Assembly: GCA_964458575.1 (NCBI GenBank)
Contig: CAYWMD010000018.1
Coordinates: forward strand, 1 to 64,000
Length of the DNA: 64,000 nucleotides
DNA from: CAYWMD01 sp964458575
Lineage (GTDB): Bacteria > Verrucomicrobiota > Verrucomicrobiia > Limisphaerales > JADLHS01
Direction of reading: 5' to 3'
Position 1 is the stretch's first letter, and every line of letters begins with the position of its first letter. Made by a program: the position numbers and the translations under genes. The notes under the pieces are model-generated. The model was not told the origin of the DNA and ran no database searches. It saw nothing but the letters and a program-made list of their open reading frames with translations. Positions 33,375 to 42,503 of the stretch are shown here, piece by piece.

Positions 33375-34904
33375 TTACCTGAGCGAGCGGCTGGACGGGT
33401 TTGCTTTGATTTGCGACAGGAGCGCAGCGAGTTGCTTCACTTTCTCCGGCAGCTGTTCGGCCAGATTGTTCGCCTCGGCCAGATCGTTGGCGAGGTTGTA
33501 GAGTTCCGTGTCACTGGCCTTTTTGTTTTTTGGCGCGTCCGGTTGTGTGCCGATGATCAGTTTCCAGTCACCCTGGCGAAGGGCAAGCCGTTCGGCGGTG
33601 TTGCGCTGGAGAACCAGATGTTTCCGCAGCGGTGTGGCGCCGGCGTCCCCGAGCAGAGCGGGTCGGAGATTGAAGCTGTCCGGGCCGGCGTTGTCCGGGA
33701 GGCTTTGCCCGGCCAGCGCTGCGAAGGATGCCAGCATGTCCACGTGGCCGATGAGTTGATCGGAAGTACCCGGCTTGACGTGGCCGGGCCAGCGCACGAT
33801 GAACGGTACGCGGGTGCCGCCTTCGTAGTAACTTCCCTTGCCGGCGCGCAGACCGCCGTTGGGCTTGTGACCGTTCAGGTTGGCCTTCGCCCCGTCGGCG
33901 TAACCGTCGTCAATCGCTCCGCCATTGTCACTGGTAACAATGAGCAGCGTGTTCTCGGTCAGCCTCAGCCGGTCGAGCGCGGCCGTAATTTTCCCCACCG
34001 TGTCGTCGAATTCCTGTATCGCGTCACCCCGCGTGCCACATTCGCTCGTGCCTTTGAACCGCGGGTGCGGCACGCGCGGCACGTGGATGTCGTGCGTCGC
34101 CAGGTAGAGGAAAAACGGTTTCGACTGGTTGCGGGCGATGAACGCGATGGCCTTCTCGGCGAAAGTATCCGCCATCGTTTCATCCTTCCAGCGGGCGGAC
34201 TTGCCGCCGGTCATGAAGCCGATGCGGCTGATGCCGTTCACGATGGTATCCGCGTGGCCGAGGCTGGGTTTCATTTTCAGCAACTCGGGATGTTCGCGCC
34301 CGGTCGGATCGTTGCCGATCTTTTCCCGGTAGCTGATGCGCAACGGGTCGTTCGGATCGAGACCGGCGACGCGGTGATTCTCGACATAAACGCACGGCAC
34401 GCGGTCACCGGTGGCAGGCAGGAGGAAGGCGTAGTCGAAGCCGATTTCCAGCGGGCCGGGCTTGAGGTCGCCGTTCCAATCCAGATTTTCGCCGCCCAGG
34501 CCGAGATGCCATTTCCCGACCACGCCGGTCGCGTAGCCGGCGCGGCGCAAAATTTCCGGTGTGGTGACGGTGCGGGTGTCGATTGTGAGCGGCGCGTCGC
34601 CGGGCAGTACACCGATTGCCCGGCCGGGGCTGCGCCAGGCGTATTGTCCGGTGAGGAACGAATAGCGCGTGGGCGAACACACGGCTGCGGTGCTGTGCGC
34701 GTCCGTGAAGCGCAGGCCTTCGCGCGCGAGACGGTCCACGTTTGGGGTCTTCACTTTCGTCGCGCCGTAGCAGCTGAGGTCGCCGTAGCCGATGTCGTCG
34801 GCCAGGATGAAAATGATGTTCGGTTTCCGGCCCGCCGGCTCCGCGGCGAAGGTGAGCGCGGCGAAGATGACCGAGCAAAATCCCAGGGTGATCTTTTTGG
34901 ACAT
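33375..34904 (-). CDS. Sulfatase, exported
   Basis: 509 residues from ATG 34904, which starts the signal peptide MSKKITLGFCSVIFAALTFA. Core motifs: NIIFILADDIGYGDLSCYGA with the metal Asp pair, Cys76 in CSPTR followed by YSFLTGQYAW, GKWHLGLGG, and TSDNGGAIDDG with the second pair of metal ligands. The shape (CSPTRYSFLTGQYAWRSPG) is that of the formylglycine S1 family sulfatases acting on polysaccharides. It is downstream of the two minus-strand pseudopilin genes with 212 bp between. That gap contains a copy of the dyad motif (34993-35012) 88 bases before the ATG, so it may have its own regulated promoter. Confidence 0.93.
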   Translation of the reverse strand: MSKKITLGFCSVIFAALTFAAEPAGRKPNIIFILADDIGYGDLSCYGATKVKTPNVDRLAREGLRFTDAHSTAAVCSPTRYSFLTGQYAWRSPGRAIGVLPGDAPLTIDTRTVTTPEILRRAGYATGVVGKWHLGLGGENLDWNGDLKPGPLEIGFDYAFLLPATGDRVPCVYVENHRVAGLDPNDPLRISYREKIGNDPTGREHPELLKMKPSLGHADTIVNGISRIGFMTGGKSARWKDETMADTFAEKAIAFIARNQSKPFFLYLATHDIHVPRVPHPRFKGTSECGTRGDAIQEFDDTVGKITAALDRLRLTENTLLIVTSDNGGAIDDGYADGAKANLNGHKPNGGLRAGKGSYYEGGTRVPFIVRWPGHVKPGTSDQLIGHVDMLASFAALAGQSLPDNAGPDSFNLRPALLGDAGATPLRKHLVLQRNTAERLALRQGDWKLIIGTQPDAPKNKKASDTELYNLANDLAEANNLAEQLPEKVKQLAALLSQIKANPSSRSLR

Positions 34905-34992
34905 GCAGGGAGAATAGCGAATGCGCTTGAAATGTAAGCCAGGAAAATGCGCTGTTTCTTCGCCCACCGCGCCCCGTCGAACGTCCTGCGAT

Positions 34993-35012
34993 CATGGTTC
35001 TGGAGAACTATG
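34993..35012 (-). promoter_or_regulatory. Dyad-like 20-bp motif, site 5 (upstream of sulfatase)
   Basis: On the minus strand: CATAGTTCTCCAGAACCATG, which contains the perfect dyad GTTCT-CC-AGAAC. It shares 14 of 20 bases with site 2 and lies 88 bp before the sulfatase start. Function inferred only from position and recurrence. Confidence 0.4.
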
Positions 35013-35116
35013 CTTGGCGCCGGGATTGCGAACGAATGGCGTGGCCATCCGACTCCGAAACATTCAACGAAGGCGGTGACCGCGCGGCGGCGAGATTTTT
35101 CAGGTGGTCTGTGGCG

Positions 35117-36004
35117 CTAATTGGGCATCCAGGCGGGAAAGAAAGTCGGGATGGAGTCGGCGTAATTGATGAGATATTCCCGGTTCCAGTAAAGCGACCA
35201 CAAGCGGCGGGCCTTCATCGCGCGCGCGCTGCCATCGAAGAAGACAAGTTGAATGCCCTTGCCGTGGCGCAGCATCGCAAAGTGGTTGAACTCGCCGCCG
35301 GCGCCGACCCATTGGCCGTTGAAAGCTGGCGGATACATGTTGTGATGCGGGCCGCCGCCGCGCCACATGGCGTCGCCCATCATGGGCGTGTCCGTCGGGC
35401 GGCGCGCGGCTTCGAGCTTGCGCCAGTTGCGGACGGTGGGGCGGCCTTGGATTTCAGCCACGTTGGGCGGGGCGTTGTAAACATAGCAATTTTCGCCGTA
35501 ACTCGCGGTAATGTTGTAAGCGGGTTTGGCCGGATCGGTCAGGGGGAACATGGTGGCGCTGTTCGGCCCGCCGTGGTCTTCGACATTGAGATCAGTGGGC
35601 AAAGTGAGGGCTTCGCGCGTGGCGCCCTTCTTCCATCGCATCGTTGCGCTTGGGCAGTGCAAAAGGTAGGGCTTCTGGTTGTAATACTGCCGGAGCACGT
35701 AGAGCCAGTCGCCGCGATGCCAACCCACGCTCATGCCGTCGGGAAAGGAGCCGGCGTGCTCGTCGCAATACAGATTCCAGATGACGCCCCACTGTTTGAG
35801 ATTGGAGACGCAGTTCACCCTGTAGGCTCGTTGCTTGGCTCGGGAGAGCGCGGGCAGGAGCATGGCGGCCAGAATGGCAATGATGGCGATGACCACGAGC
35901 AATTCGATGAGCGTGAATCCCGATCTGGGCGACGCGGCGTTGTAGCCAGAGCGCTGCATTTGGAACTCAGTCATGGTGGGCATCGGTGGTTTCATGCAAG
36001 CCAT
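35117..36004 (-). CDS. Pseudopilin-like H-X9-DG protein
   Basis: 295 residues. A prepilin leader precedes G-FTLIELLVVIAIIAILA, the classic N-methylation and membrane helix of type IV/II pilins, at about residues 29-48; the peptide bond after Gly is the cleavage site. The C-terminal part contains RHGKGIQLVFFDGSA, i.e. H-X9-DG, as in the prepilin-type processing-associated domain of Planctomycetes and Verrucomicrobia. The segment before it has a conserved-looking disulfide or metal-type Cys pattern (LHCPSATMRW). It follows immediately (no gap) after the upstream paralogue at 36005. Likely part of a secretion or surface system; role unknown. Confidence 0.85.
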   Translation of the reverse strand: MACMKPPMPTMTEFQMQRSGYNAASPRSGFTLIELLVVIAIIAILAAMLLPALSRAKQRAYRVNCVSNLKQWGVIWNLYCDEHAGSFPDGMSVGWHRGDWLYVLRQYYNQKPYLLHCPSATMRWKKGATREALTLPTDLNVEDHGGPNSATMFPLTDPAKPAYNITASYGENCYVYNAPPNVAEIQGRPTVRNWRKLEAARRPTDTPMMGDAMWRGGGPHHNMYPPAFNGQWVGAGGEFNHFAMLRHGKGIQLVFFDGSARAMKARRLWSLYWNREYLINYADSIPTFFPAWMPN

Positions 36005-36811
36005 TTAGGGATCAATCACCGCTTCCTGCGTGGGGTTGACGAACCAGCCATTCTTGTTGTGCGGCTGGTTGTCATTGTTCCAGCGTCGCACCCATAGATC
36101 GTTATTGGAATCAATCACGTCCTTGCGGAGAGCGCTCTCCGCGTGGCCGTCGGCGAACATGATGCAGGTGCGGCGTTGATGGCGATTGGAAGGCCATTCT
36201 GCGGGTGTTGTCGGATCAATGTTGCCATCAAACGTTCCGTCGGGCTTGCTATCTCCGAGCATGATCATCTCCGCGGGTTTCTTCACTATGGTTTCCTTGA
36301 CCTCGGGGGCGATGTCCACGTCGCCACCCAGGCCAAATGCGCCGCCCGCAGCAAAGGCGCCCCAATCATTGAAGCCGTAGGAAAAGCGCGAACGGTTATG
36401 TACGCCGTAGCGATCCATAACGTTGGGCATGGGGCCGACGGCGCCGAGGGTATTGTTCAGAGTGGTGTCCCAGGCGCTGTTCGGATTGGCAGCAGGACAC
36501 CAGAATGCCTTGCGATTGCCGGCCATGTACGAGAGCAGGCGTGGCGGCCATACGTAATAGTAATTGGGCAGGGTTGCGGGCGTGAAGAGACAACCGGGAT
36601 ACTTCCCGTGTTCGCCGACATACATCACGGTGGAGATCCCGATCTGTCGAAGGTTGTTCGTGCAGGTGGTGCGAAGGGCTTTGGCCTTAGCCCGACTGAG
36701 CGCAGGCAGGAGCATGGCGGCCAGAATGGCAATGATGGCGATGACCACGAGCAATTCGATGAGCGTGAATCCGCCCGCACGCGGGGATTGCGGGTCGGGC
36801 TTTCGGATCAT
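36005..36811 (-). CDS. Pseudopilin-like H-X9-DG protein
   Basis: 268 residues. Prepilin motif G-FTLIELLVVIAIIAILA at about 14-33. Globular domain with FWCPAANPNSAW, and the C-terminal H-X9-DG motif RHQRRTCIMFADGHAESAL. First of a two-gene minus-strand pair; its stop (36005-36007) abuts the ATG of the next gene (36004). A dyad-like motif (36860-36879) and a perfect hairpin (36837-36859) lie directly upstream on the same strand. The neighbouring plus-strand gene starts at 36996. Confidence 0.85.
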   Translation of the reverse strand: MIRKPDPQSPRAGGFTLIELLVVIAIIAILAAMLLPALSRAKAKALRTTCTNNLRQIGISTVMYVGEHGKYPGCLFTPATLPNYYYVWPPRLLSYMAGNRKAFWCPAANPNSAWDTTLNNTLGAVGPMPNVMDRYGVHNRSRFSYGFNDWGAFAAGGAFGLGGDVDIAPEVKETIVKKPAEMIMLGDSKPDGTFDGNIDPTTPAEWPSNRHQRRTCIMFADGHAESALRKDVIDSNNDLWVRRWNNDNQPHNKNGWFVNPTQEAVIDP

Positions 36812-36836
36812 AATCGGGAGTGAAACGCCAGCATTC

Positions 36837-36859
36837 TAACGCTTCCGCCAGAAGCGTTA
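36837..36859 (-). promoter_or_regulatory. Perfect 9-bp hairpin in the 5' region of the pseudopilin pair
   Basis: TAACGCTTC-TGGCG-GAAGCGTTA on the minus strand, directly after the site-4 motif and 26 bases before the ATG at 36811. It would fold in mRNA near the start. Confidence 0.5.
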
Positions 36860-36879
36860 AATAGCTCCAAAGAACTATT
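36860..36879 (-). promoter_or_regulatory. Dyad-like 20-bp motif, site 4 (upstream of pseudopilin pair)
   Basis: On the minus strand: AATAGTTCTTTGGAGCTATT. The half-sites AATAGTTC and GAGCTATT are inverted repeats at 7 of 8 positions around a 4-base centre, the design of an operator for a dimeric regulator. It agrees with site 1 at 16 of 20 bases. Confidence 0.5.
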
Positions 36880-36995
36880 CACACCCTCGGCATCCGCCTG
36901 GGATTCTCGCAAACGGCGATCACGGCGGCATGATTTGGTGTTGTTCGGCATCTTGTTCTCGGAGAGCGCGACGTGTATGCTGGTCGAAGAACGCC

Positions 36996-39900
36996 ATGTT
37001 CGGCAAACGTATCACCTCACTGGCGGAGTGTCTTGGCTGCGCCACGCTGCTGCTCCTTTCGCTGCACAGGGTTCAAGGCGCGGCTACGAACGTCAACTGG
37101 TCACTGCAAACCTGGCGGGCGGTGGACGGGCTTCCAGACAATACCGTGGTGGGAATTGAGCAGACGGCAGATGGCTATTTGTGGATTGGCACCCATGCCG
37201 GGCTGGCTCACTTCGATGGTGTCAGGTTTGAAGAATTTTCACCCATCGTCGCGGCGGGTGAACCCACCGGTCTGATCCAGGCGCTGGCTTTGGATCGGCA
37301 AAACCGACTCTGGGTAGGCAAGGCGCAGGGAGTTGTGGTGCGCGTGGACGGGACGGAAACCACCGCTTACACCGCGGCGGACGGGCTGTACCGGCAGGAA
37401 CTGAGATCCATCATCGAGGATACCGGCGACGGGATGTGGATTGCTTACATTGGCGGCAATCTGGTTCGACTGCAAGACGGGCGGGTGAGGGTCATCACTG
37501 CGGCGGATGGTTTGCCGGACGGCGGTACCTGTCAGATCACCAAGGGAAACGACGGCCAACTCTGGTGCATGAAAGGCGGGACGCTTGGGATCTTGCAGGG
37601 CGCGCGGTTTCTCGCCAGAACCAACATAGCCGCGCAGCGGGTCCAGGCCGCCCGGCAAGGCGGCGTGTGGCTCTGCATGTCCACCCGGCTTTCCCGTTAC
37701 CATGCCGATGGGCGTTTGGAACTGATCGGGAAACTGCCGACCGACCGGCCCAACGTCACGCCGACAGCCTTGCTCGAAGACCGGTCCGGGGCGCTCTGGA
37801 TCGGGACGCGCAACGGCGGTTTGTTTCGGTACGATGGGTTCAACATCAAGAGCGTTCCCAGTTCGCACCATGAAATCTCCTGCCTGACTGAAGACCGCGA
37901 AGGGAATCTTTGGGTCGGCACCCGCGGCGGCGGATTGAACCGGCTGCGTCCCAGCATCGCTGAAGTCGTGGACCTCGCGACCGGTGTGCCTGGTGAAGCG
38001 ATCCGTTCCATCAGCCAGGATGTCAACGGTACCCTTTGGGCCATTACCCAACTGGGGCAGGTCATCCGGCGGGACGGCCAACGCTGGCGCGCCTTGACCA
38101 AGAACGATCAGTGGCCCGAGCAATACGCGCAATGTGTCGCGGCCGAACCTGCGGGCGGAATCTGGATCGGTACCCAGTACAAAGGGTTGCATCTGTGGCG
38201 CGATGGCCGAGTGGTCACCAATTTCAGTCTGCCGACCGGACTGGCGGGGAATTACGTCAACGCGCTGCTCGTCGCCACGAACGGTGATCTGTGGGTTGGC
38301 ACCGAGACTCCCGACACCCTGCGTCACTTCGTGCAGTGCCGGCGCGGTGACCAGTGGCAGACCTTCCAACTTCCCGCCAACAGCGGCACGGTGGCTGCCA
38401 TCGTTGCCGATGCTCGAGGGCAAATCTGGGCCGCCGCCTCGGCCGGCCGCCTTTTGCGCTTTGATGAGAGCGGGTACAGCGATGTCACCTCCAACACGGT
38501 GGCCGTGCCGCAAGCGATCCGTTGTCTCCTGGCCGGCGACGATGGCAGCCTCTGGATCGGTTACGCTGGTCGCGGCCTCGGCCGCCTGCGTGATGAACGA
38601 TTCAGTCTTTTTGTGCAGGAGCAGGGATTGCCGGAGGATTACATTTCGCAGATCGTTCCCGATGGCTTGGGGCGGCTGTGGTTCGCCGGCAACCGCGGCA
38701 TTTTTTCGATCAAGCTTGAAGAATTTGACGCCGTTGCCGCGGGCCAAAGCACCACGCTTCGCGCGGTTACCTTCGGCCGCAACGAAAGCCTGCCCGGCAC
38801 GCAGGCGAGCTACGGTTTCTGGCCGGGCGCGATTCGCAGCATTGCTGGCAAACTCTGGATTCCCATGCAGTCCGGAGTGACCGTCGTGGACGCCCCTGGT
38901 TTGCGCGAGAACCCCATCCCGCCGCCCGTGGCGATCGAGCGCGTCACGGTGGATGGGCAACCCCTTCCCTTGCACGATTTCGGCCGGCGCGCGGCCATTT
39001 CAAATTCGGCTGCCTGGTTGGAGGTGAAGAACGGCCGGCTGAACCTCCGCATTCACCCGGGCTATGAGCGGCTGGTCTTTGAATTTACCGCGCTGAGCTT
39101 TGTGTCGCCGGCCAACGTTCAATTCAAGTTTCGCCTCCGCGATCTGGACAAAAACTGGGTGATGGCACGAACCCAGCGCACCGCGGAGTACTCCCACCTG
39201 CCGCCGGGACATTACGTCTTCGAGGTCACGGCCTGCAACGATGCCGGTATCTGGAGCGAAACCGTCGCCTCGCTGTCCCTGACCACCGAGCCGCACTTCT
39301 GGCAGACGATGTGGTTCCGGATTGTCGCGCCCGCGACGGGATTTCTTTTGATTGGCACGGCGGTGTTGCGCACGATGCGATTGCGCCACCGACGGCAGAT
39401 TGAACGGCTCGAATTGCAACGGGCCACTGAGCGCGAGCGGGCGCGCATCGCGCAGGATCTGCACGACGACCTGGGGGCGGGGCTGACCCAAATCAGCCTG
39501 AACACGGCGCTGGCACAGAATCCGGCGGTCACATCGGACCTGGCCGCGGGTTTGCTCGGGGAAATTGACAACCGGGCCCGGGAACTGGTTCTGGCACTGG
39601 ATGAAATCGTCTGGGCCGTGCAACCGAAGAACGACACCGTCCCGTCCTTGGCGCGCTACCTCTGCCAGTTTGCGCAACACAGTTTGCAGCCGGCCAACAT
39701 CGCGTGCCGTTTGGAAGTCAGCCCGGTGTTGCCGGACGCCTTCGTCAACGCCGAGCAACGGCACCAGCTCTACCTGGCCTTCAAGGAAGCCTTGCACAAT
39801 GTCATTCAACACTCCGGCGCGACCGCGGTCGGGCTGGAAATCCTTGCCACCGACAAGACCTTCACTCTTACGCTTTCCGACAACGGACGCGGTTTTCGTC

Positions 39901-40049
39901 CGGGGAGCGAGCGGGAGGGAGCGGACGGCTTGGTGAACATGCGGGGGCGGCTCCGACGATTGGGCGGTCATTGCGACATTCAGAGCGAGCCGGATGCCGG
40001 GACGAAGGTGGTGCTTCATCTGCCGTTGCAATCCAGCGAACGAATGTGA
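36996..40049 (+). CDS. Propeller-sensor histidine kinase (two-component regulator propeller, Y_Y_Y)
   Basis: 1017 residues from ATG 36996, which gives the signal sequence ending VQGAA; an earlier ATG at 36930 adds residues without signal. Residues about 35-680 hold repeated LWIGT/LWVGT blades (LWIGTHAGL, LWVGTRGGG, IWIGTQYKG, LWIGYAGRG), a double seven-bladed periplasmic sensor as in hybrid systems for polysaccharide sensing. A Y_Y_Y domain (about 690-770), one membrane helix (about 775-793) and a HisKA_3 dimerisation region with His823 in AQDLHDDLGAGLTQISL follow, then an ATPase domain (LSDNGRGF, about 922-1010). Lacking a fused regulator, it probably phosphorylates the response regulator encoded at 40163. 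The kinase class (NarX/UhpB-like) fits that LuxR-type partner. Confidence 0.9.
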   Translation: MFGKRITSLAECLGCATLLLLSLHRVQGAATNVNWSLQTWRAVDGLPDNTVVGIEQTADGYLWIGTHAGLAHFDGVRFEEFSPIVAAGEPTGLIQALALDRQNRLWVGKAQGVVVRVDGTETTAYTAADGLYRQELRSIIEDTGDGMWIAYIGGNLVRLQDGRVRVITAADGLPDGGTCQITKGNDGQLWCMKGGTLGILQGARFLARTNIAAQRVQAARQGGVWLCMSTRLSRYHADGRLELIGKLPTDRPNVTPTALLEDRSGALWIGTRNGGLFRYDGFNIKSVPSSHHEISCLTEDREGNLWVGTRGGGLNRLRPSIAEVVDLATGVPGEAIRSISQDVNGTLWAITQLGQVIRRDGQRWRALTKNDQWPEQYAQCVAAEPAGGIWIGTQYKGLHLWRDGRVVTNFSLPTGLAGNYVNALLVATNGDLWVGTETPDTLRHFVQCRRGDQWQTFQLPANSGTVAAIVADARGQIWAAASAGRLLRFDESGYSDVTSNTVAVPQAIRCLLAGDDGSLWIGYAGRGLGRLRDERFSLFVQEQGLPEDYISQIVPDGLGRLWFAGNRGIFSIKLEEFDAVAAGQSTTLRAVTFGRNESLPGTQASYGFWPGAIRSIAGKLWIPMQSGVTVVDAPGLRENPIPPPVAIERVTVDGQPLPLHDFGRRAAISNSAAWLEVKNGRLNLRIHPGYERLVFEFTALSFVSPANVQFKFRLRDLDKNWVMARTQRTAEYSHLPPGHYVFEVTACNDAGIWSETVASLSLTTEPHFWQTMWFRIVAPATGFLLIGTAVLRTMRLRHRRQIERLELQRATERERARIAQDLHDDLGAGLTQISLNTALAQNPAVTSDLAAGLLGEIDNRARELVLALDEIVWAVQPKNDTVPSLARYLCQFAQHSLQPANIACRLEVSPVLPDAFVNAEQRHQLYLAFKEALHNVIQHSGATAVGLEILATDKTFTLTLSDNGRGFRPGSEREGADGLVNMRGRLRRLGGHCDIQSEPDAGTKVVLHLPLQSSERM

Positions 40050-40099
40050 GCAACCCATCCCACCATGATGGTAATGCGCCCCGGACGGTCGGGAGGAAA

Positions 40100-40119
40100 A
40101 TTAGTTCTCCCGTGCCATT
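40100..40119 (+). promoter_or_regulatory. Dyad-like 20-bp motif, site 2 (upstream of response regulator)
   Basis: ATTAGTTCTCCCGTGCCATT, agreeing with site 1 at 18 of 20 bases. A perfect hairpin, CCGGCC-AG-GGCCGG (40122-40135), follows after two bases. The start codon of the response regulator is 43 bases beyond the motif. Confidence 0.5.
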
Positions 40120-40162
40120 GTCCGGCCAGGGCCGGCGGCGCAAACTGACCGGTCAATCAAAA

Positions 40163-40888
40163 ATGTTGAACGCCATGATCAGCCCGAACAGCACCGAGCC
40201 ACGCGCAGCGAGTTCCGCCGGCGCGGCGGCGTTGACCACGGTGGCGCTCGTGGAAGATGACGCCGGATTGCGGCGCAGCATGGAGCGGATGTTGAATTTC
40301 TCGCCGGGCTTTCGCTGCGTGTGCAGTTGTGGCAGCGGCGAGGAGGCGTTGAAACAGGTCCCGCGCAATCCCCCGGACGTGGTGTTAATGGATATTCACC
40401 TGCCGAACCGTTCCGGCATCGAATGCGCGGCTTTGCTTCGCCAGCAGTTGCCGAAACTCCAGATCATCATGCTGACGGTTTACGACGACTCGGCGACCTT
40501 GTTCAAGGCCCTCCGCGCCGGCGCGTGCGGTTACCTGCTCAAGCGCGCCCGCCCGGACGAAATCCTGGAGGCCATTCACGAGGCGCAACGCGGCGGCGCC
40601 CCCATGTCGAGCGAAATTGCCCGGCAAGTGGTGGCCGCGTTCCAGGAGCCGGCTCCGCCGGGCGTGTCGAGCGAAGGCCTGTCGCGCCGCGAACGGGAAA
40701 TCCTCGAACTACTCCTGCGCGGTTTTGCCAACAAGGATATCGCCGCGCAATTGTCCATCAGCGTCTTTACCGTCAAGAATCATCTCCGGCACATCTACGA
40801 AAAATTGCACGTGCGTTCCCGCACCGATGTGATGCTAAAGTTCCGCGACACGCGCAATGAGCTGGATGCAAAATTTCCGGGACGCTGA
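40163..40888 (+). CDS. NarL/LuxR-family response regulator
   Basis: 241 residues from ATG 40163 (ATG 40175 is an equal alternative). Receiver domain (about 24-145) with Asp77 in VVLMDIHLPNRSG, LTVYDDSATLF and YLLKRA (the conserved Lys). DNA-binding HTH domain (about 170-235) with LSRREREILELLLRGFANK and LSISVFTVKNHLRHIYEKL. The gene follows the propeller kinase and its 3' end overlaps the first pseudopilin gene by 32 bases (start 40857) or 23 (start 40866). Thus the regulator and the pseudopilin array are translationally coupled. Likely controls its own array and perhaps the nearby glycan genes. Confidence 0.9.
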   Translation: MLNAMISPNSTEPRAASSAGAAALTTVALVEDDAGLRRSMERMLNFSPGFRCVCSCGSGEEALKQVPRNPPDVVLMDIHLPNRSGIECAALLRQQLPKLQIIMLTVYDDSATLFKALRAGACGYLLKRARPDEILEAIHEAQRGGAPMSSEIARQVVAAFQEPAPPGVSSEGLSRREREILELLLRGFANKDIAAQLSISVFTVKNHLRHIYEKLHVRSRTDVMLKFRDTRNELDAKFPGR

Positions 40889-41672
40889 CCCCGCCCGGCG
40901 AAACCGGCCCGCCTTCACCCTCATCGAATTACTCGTGGTGATCGCGATCATCGCGGTTCTGGCTGCGCTATTGTTGCCGGTGCTGTCAAAGGCCAAGATC
41001 AAGGCGCAAATGGTTTACTGCATGAATAACTCCAGGCAACTCACATTGGGCTGGATCATGTACAACGGGGATGACAATGACAGATGCCTGAGCTCACTCG
41101 CCTGGTGCGGCAACAGCTCCATGCGCGATACGGCCAGCTTCGATTTCACCGATTATGAAAAGCATAGGAACCTGCCGTTAAGTCCGTATGTTGGCCGGAA
41201 CATCACCGTCTGGCAGTGTCCGGGAAGCATCAAACGCAGTACCGCCCCGGCCACTTTGGGGAAGCCCGGTGCGCGCACTTATTCCATGAACAACTGGATC
41301 GGACATTATGGCCCAAGGGGCGATTCGCCGGGGTTTCTCGAATTCATAAAGATGAGTGACTTCGTTCGGCCTGGGCCAGTGAACACCTTTGTGCTGCTGG
41401 ACGAGAGCTTTAGCATTGATGACGGCTGGTTTGTAGCCGATATGACGGGTTACGACCCGAGAGACGCCGCGGCCCAGGCGGCGACCGGCTTCGGCAATCA
41501 ACCCGGCTCCTGGCACGACCGCGCGTGCGGCTTGTCGTTTGCCGATGGACACTCCGAGATTCACAAGTGGCGGCAATATGACCAACTGAAGAAGATTCCC
41601 GCCTCGGCCGATGACGTGGATTGGTTGGAATCGAAATCCACGGCCAAGCGTGATCGTCCCATAACGCGCTGA
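40857..41672 (+). CDS. Pseudopilin-like H-X9-DG protein, type A
   Basis: 271 residues (start 40857; Met 40866 possible). Prepilin motif A-FTLIELLVVIAIIAVLA at about 19-36; here the residue before F is Ala, where Gly is usual. Type-A features: SSMRDTASFDFTDYEKHRNL, SPYVGRNITVWQCPGSIKRS, VNTFVLLDES, and the ending DVDWLESKSTAKRDRPITR. H-X9-DG motif: WHDRACGLSFADGHSEIHKW. It overlaps the end of the response regulator gene and is followed after 3 bases by a type-B paralogue. Confidence 0.88.
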   Translation: MSWMQNFRDADPARRNRPAFTLIELLVVIAIIAVLAALLLPVLSKAKIKAQMVYCMNNSRQLTLGWIMYNGDDNDRCLSSLAWCGNSSMRDTASFDFTDYEKHRNLPLSPYVGRNITVWQCPGSIKRSTAPATLGKPGARTYSMNNWIGHYGPRGDSPGFLEFIKMSDFVRPGPVNTFVLLDESFSIDDGWFVADMTGYDPRDAAAQAATGFGNQPGSWHDRACGLSFADGHSEIHKWRQYDQLKKIPASADDVDWLESKSTAKRDRPITR

Positions 41673-41675
41673 GTC

Positions 41676-42497
41676 ATGAAGGTTCATTCCTCACTAAGTA
41701 CCAATCGCCTTGCAGCGGCCTTTACCCTCATCGAACTGCTGGTGGTTGTCGCGATCATCGCCATCCTCGCTGCGATGCTGCTGCCGGCGCTCAGCAAAGC
41801 GAAAGTGCGAGCGCAACGGATTCAGTGCATGAACCAAACGAAGCAGATCACGCTGGCTTGGATCGTTTATTCCGCCGATGACAGCGATCGTTTGCTGGAT
41901 TCCCGCGCCTGGGTGGGTGGCAACGTGTTCGATCCGGGCACCTTGGAGTTTCTAGATATTGACACTTCCGGAAGGCCGGGCGCCTACCTGCCTAAAAGTC
42001 CGTTGCATTCGTATCTTGGTAACAACACGAAAGTGTACCGATGTCCCGGTGATCGCCGCGTGAGCTCCATGAACCTGCCGCCCGCCATCGTTGATCGCTC
42101 CGCGTGTCGCAGTGTTTCCATGAATTCATGGATCGGCATCGGCTGGGGCAGCGGCTATCTCGTTTACAAAAAAATGTCGGACTTGAACCGCCCCGGCCCC
42201 GTCAACACGTTTGTCATCCTCGACGAAGGCCCCACGATCAACGACGGGTTTTTTGCGACGCTGATGGACAGCTACGATCCCAACGATCTGCCCGGCAAGA
42301 AAACCACGGACGTGCCCGCGACCTATCATGATATGGCTGGCAGCTTCTCGTTTGCGGACGGGCACTCGGAAATTCACAAATGGCGCGACACCCGGACGAC
42401 CGAACCCAAGAGTCCCGGATGGTCTTCGCCCAACAACCCGGACATTGATTGGATTCAATCAAAAAGTTCGTCCAAAATCCTCAATCCAACCCGCTGA
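41676..42497 (+). CDS. Pseudopilin-like H-X9-DG protein, type B
   Basis: 273 residues. Prepilin motif A-FTLIELLVVVAIIAILA at about 16-33. Type-B features: VYRCPGDRRVSS, LNRPGPVNTFVILDEGPTIN, DSYDPNDLPGKKTTDVPATY, and the H-X9-DG motif YHDMAGSFSFADGHSEIHKW. The ending SKSSSKILNPTR is the B-type tail. Lies 3 bases after the type-A gene and 6 bases before the next type-B gene. Confidence 0.88.
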   Translation: MKVHSSLSTNRLAAAFTLIELLVVVAIIAILAAMLLPALSKAKVRAQRIQCMNQTKQITLAWIVYSADDSDRLLDSRAWVGGNVFDPGTLEFLDIDTSGRPGAYLPKSPLHSYLGNNTKVYRCPGDRRVSSMNLPPAIVDRSACRSVSMNSWIGIGWGSGYLVYKKMSDLNRPGPVNTFVILDEGPTINDGFFATLMDSYDPNDLPGKKTTDVPATYHDMAGSFSFADGHSEIHKWRDTRTTEPKSPGWSSPNNPDIDWIQSKSSSKILNPTR

Positions 42498-42503
42498 GCG
42501 CGG

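Noticed and set aside
33369..34937. Plus-strand frame of 522 codons opposite the third sulfatase
   Set aside because: Antisense shadow of a gene with all sulfatase motifs; no recognisable protein features.
34994..36097. Plus-strand frame of 367 codons over the two minus-strand pseudopilin genes
   Set aside because: Antisense to two genes with perfect prepilin and H-X9-DG motifs.
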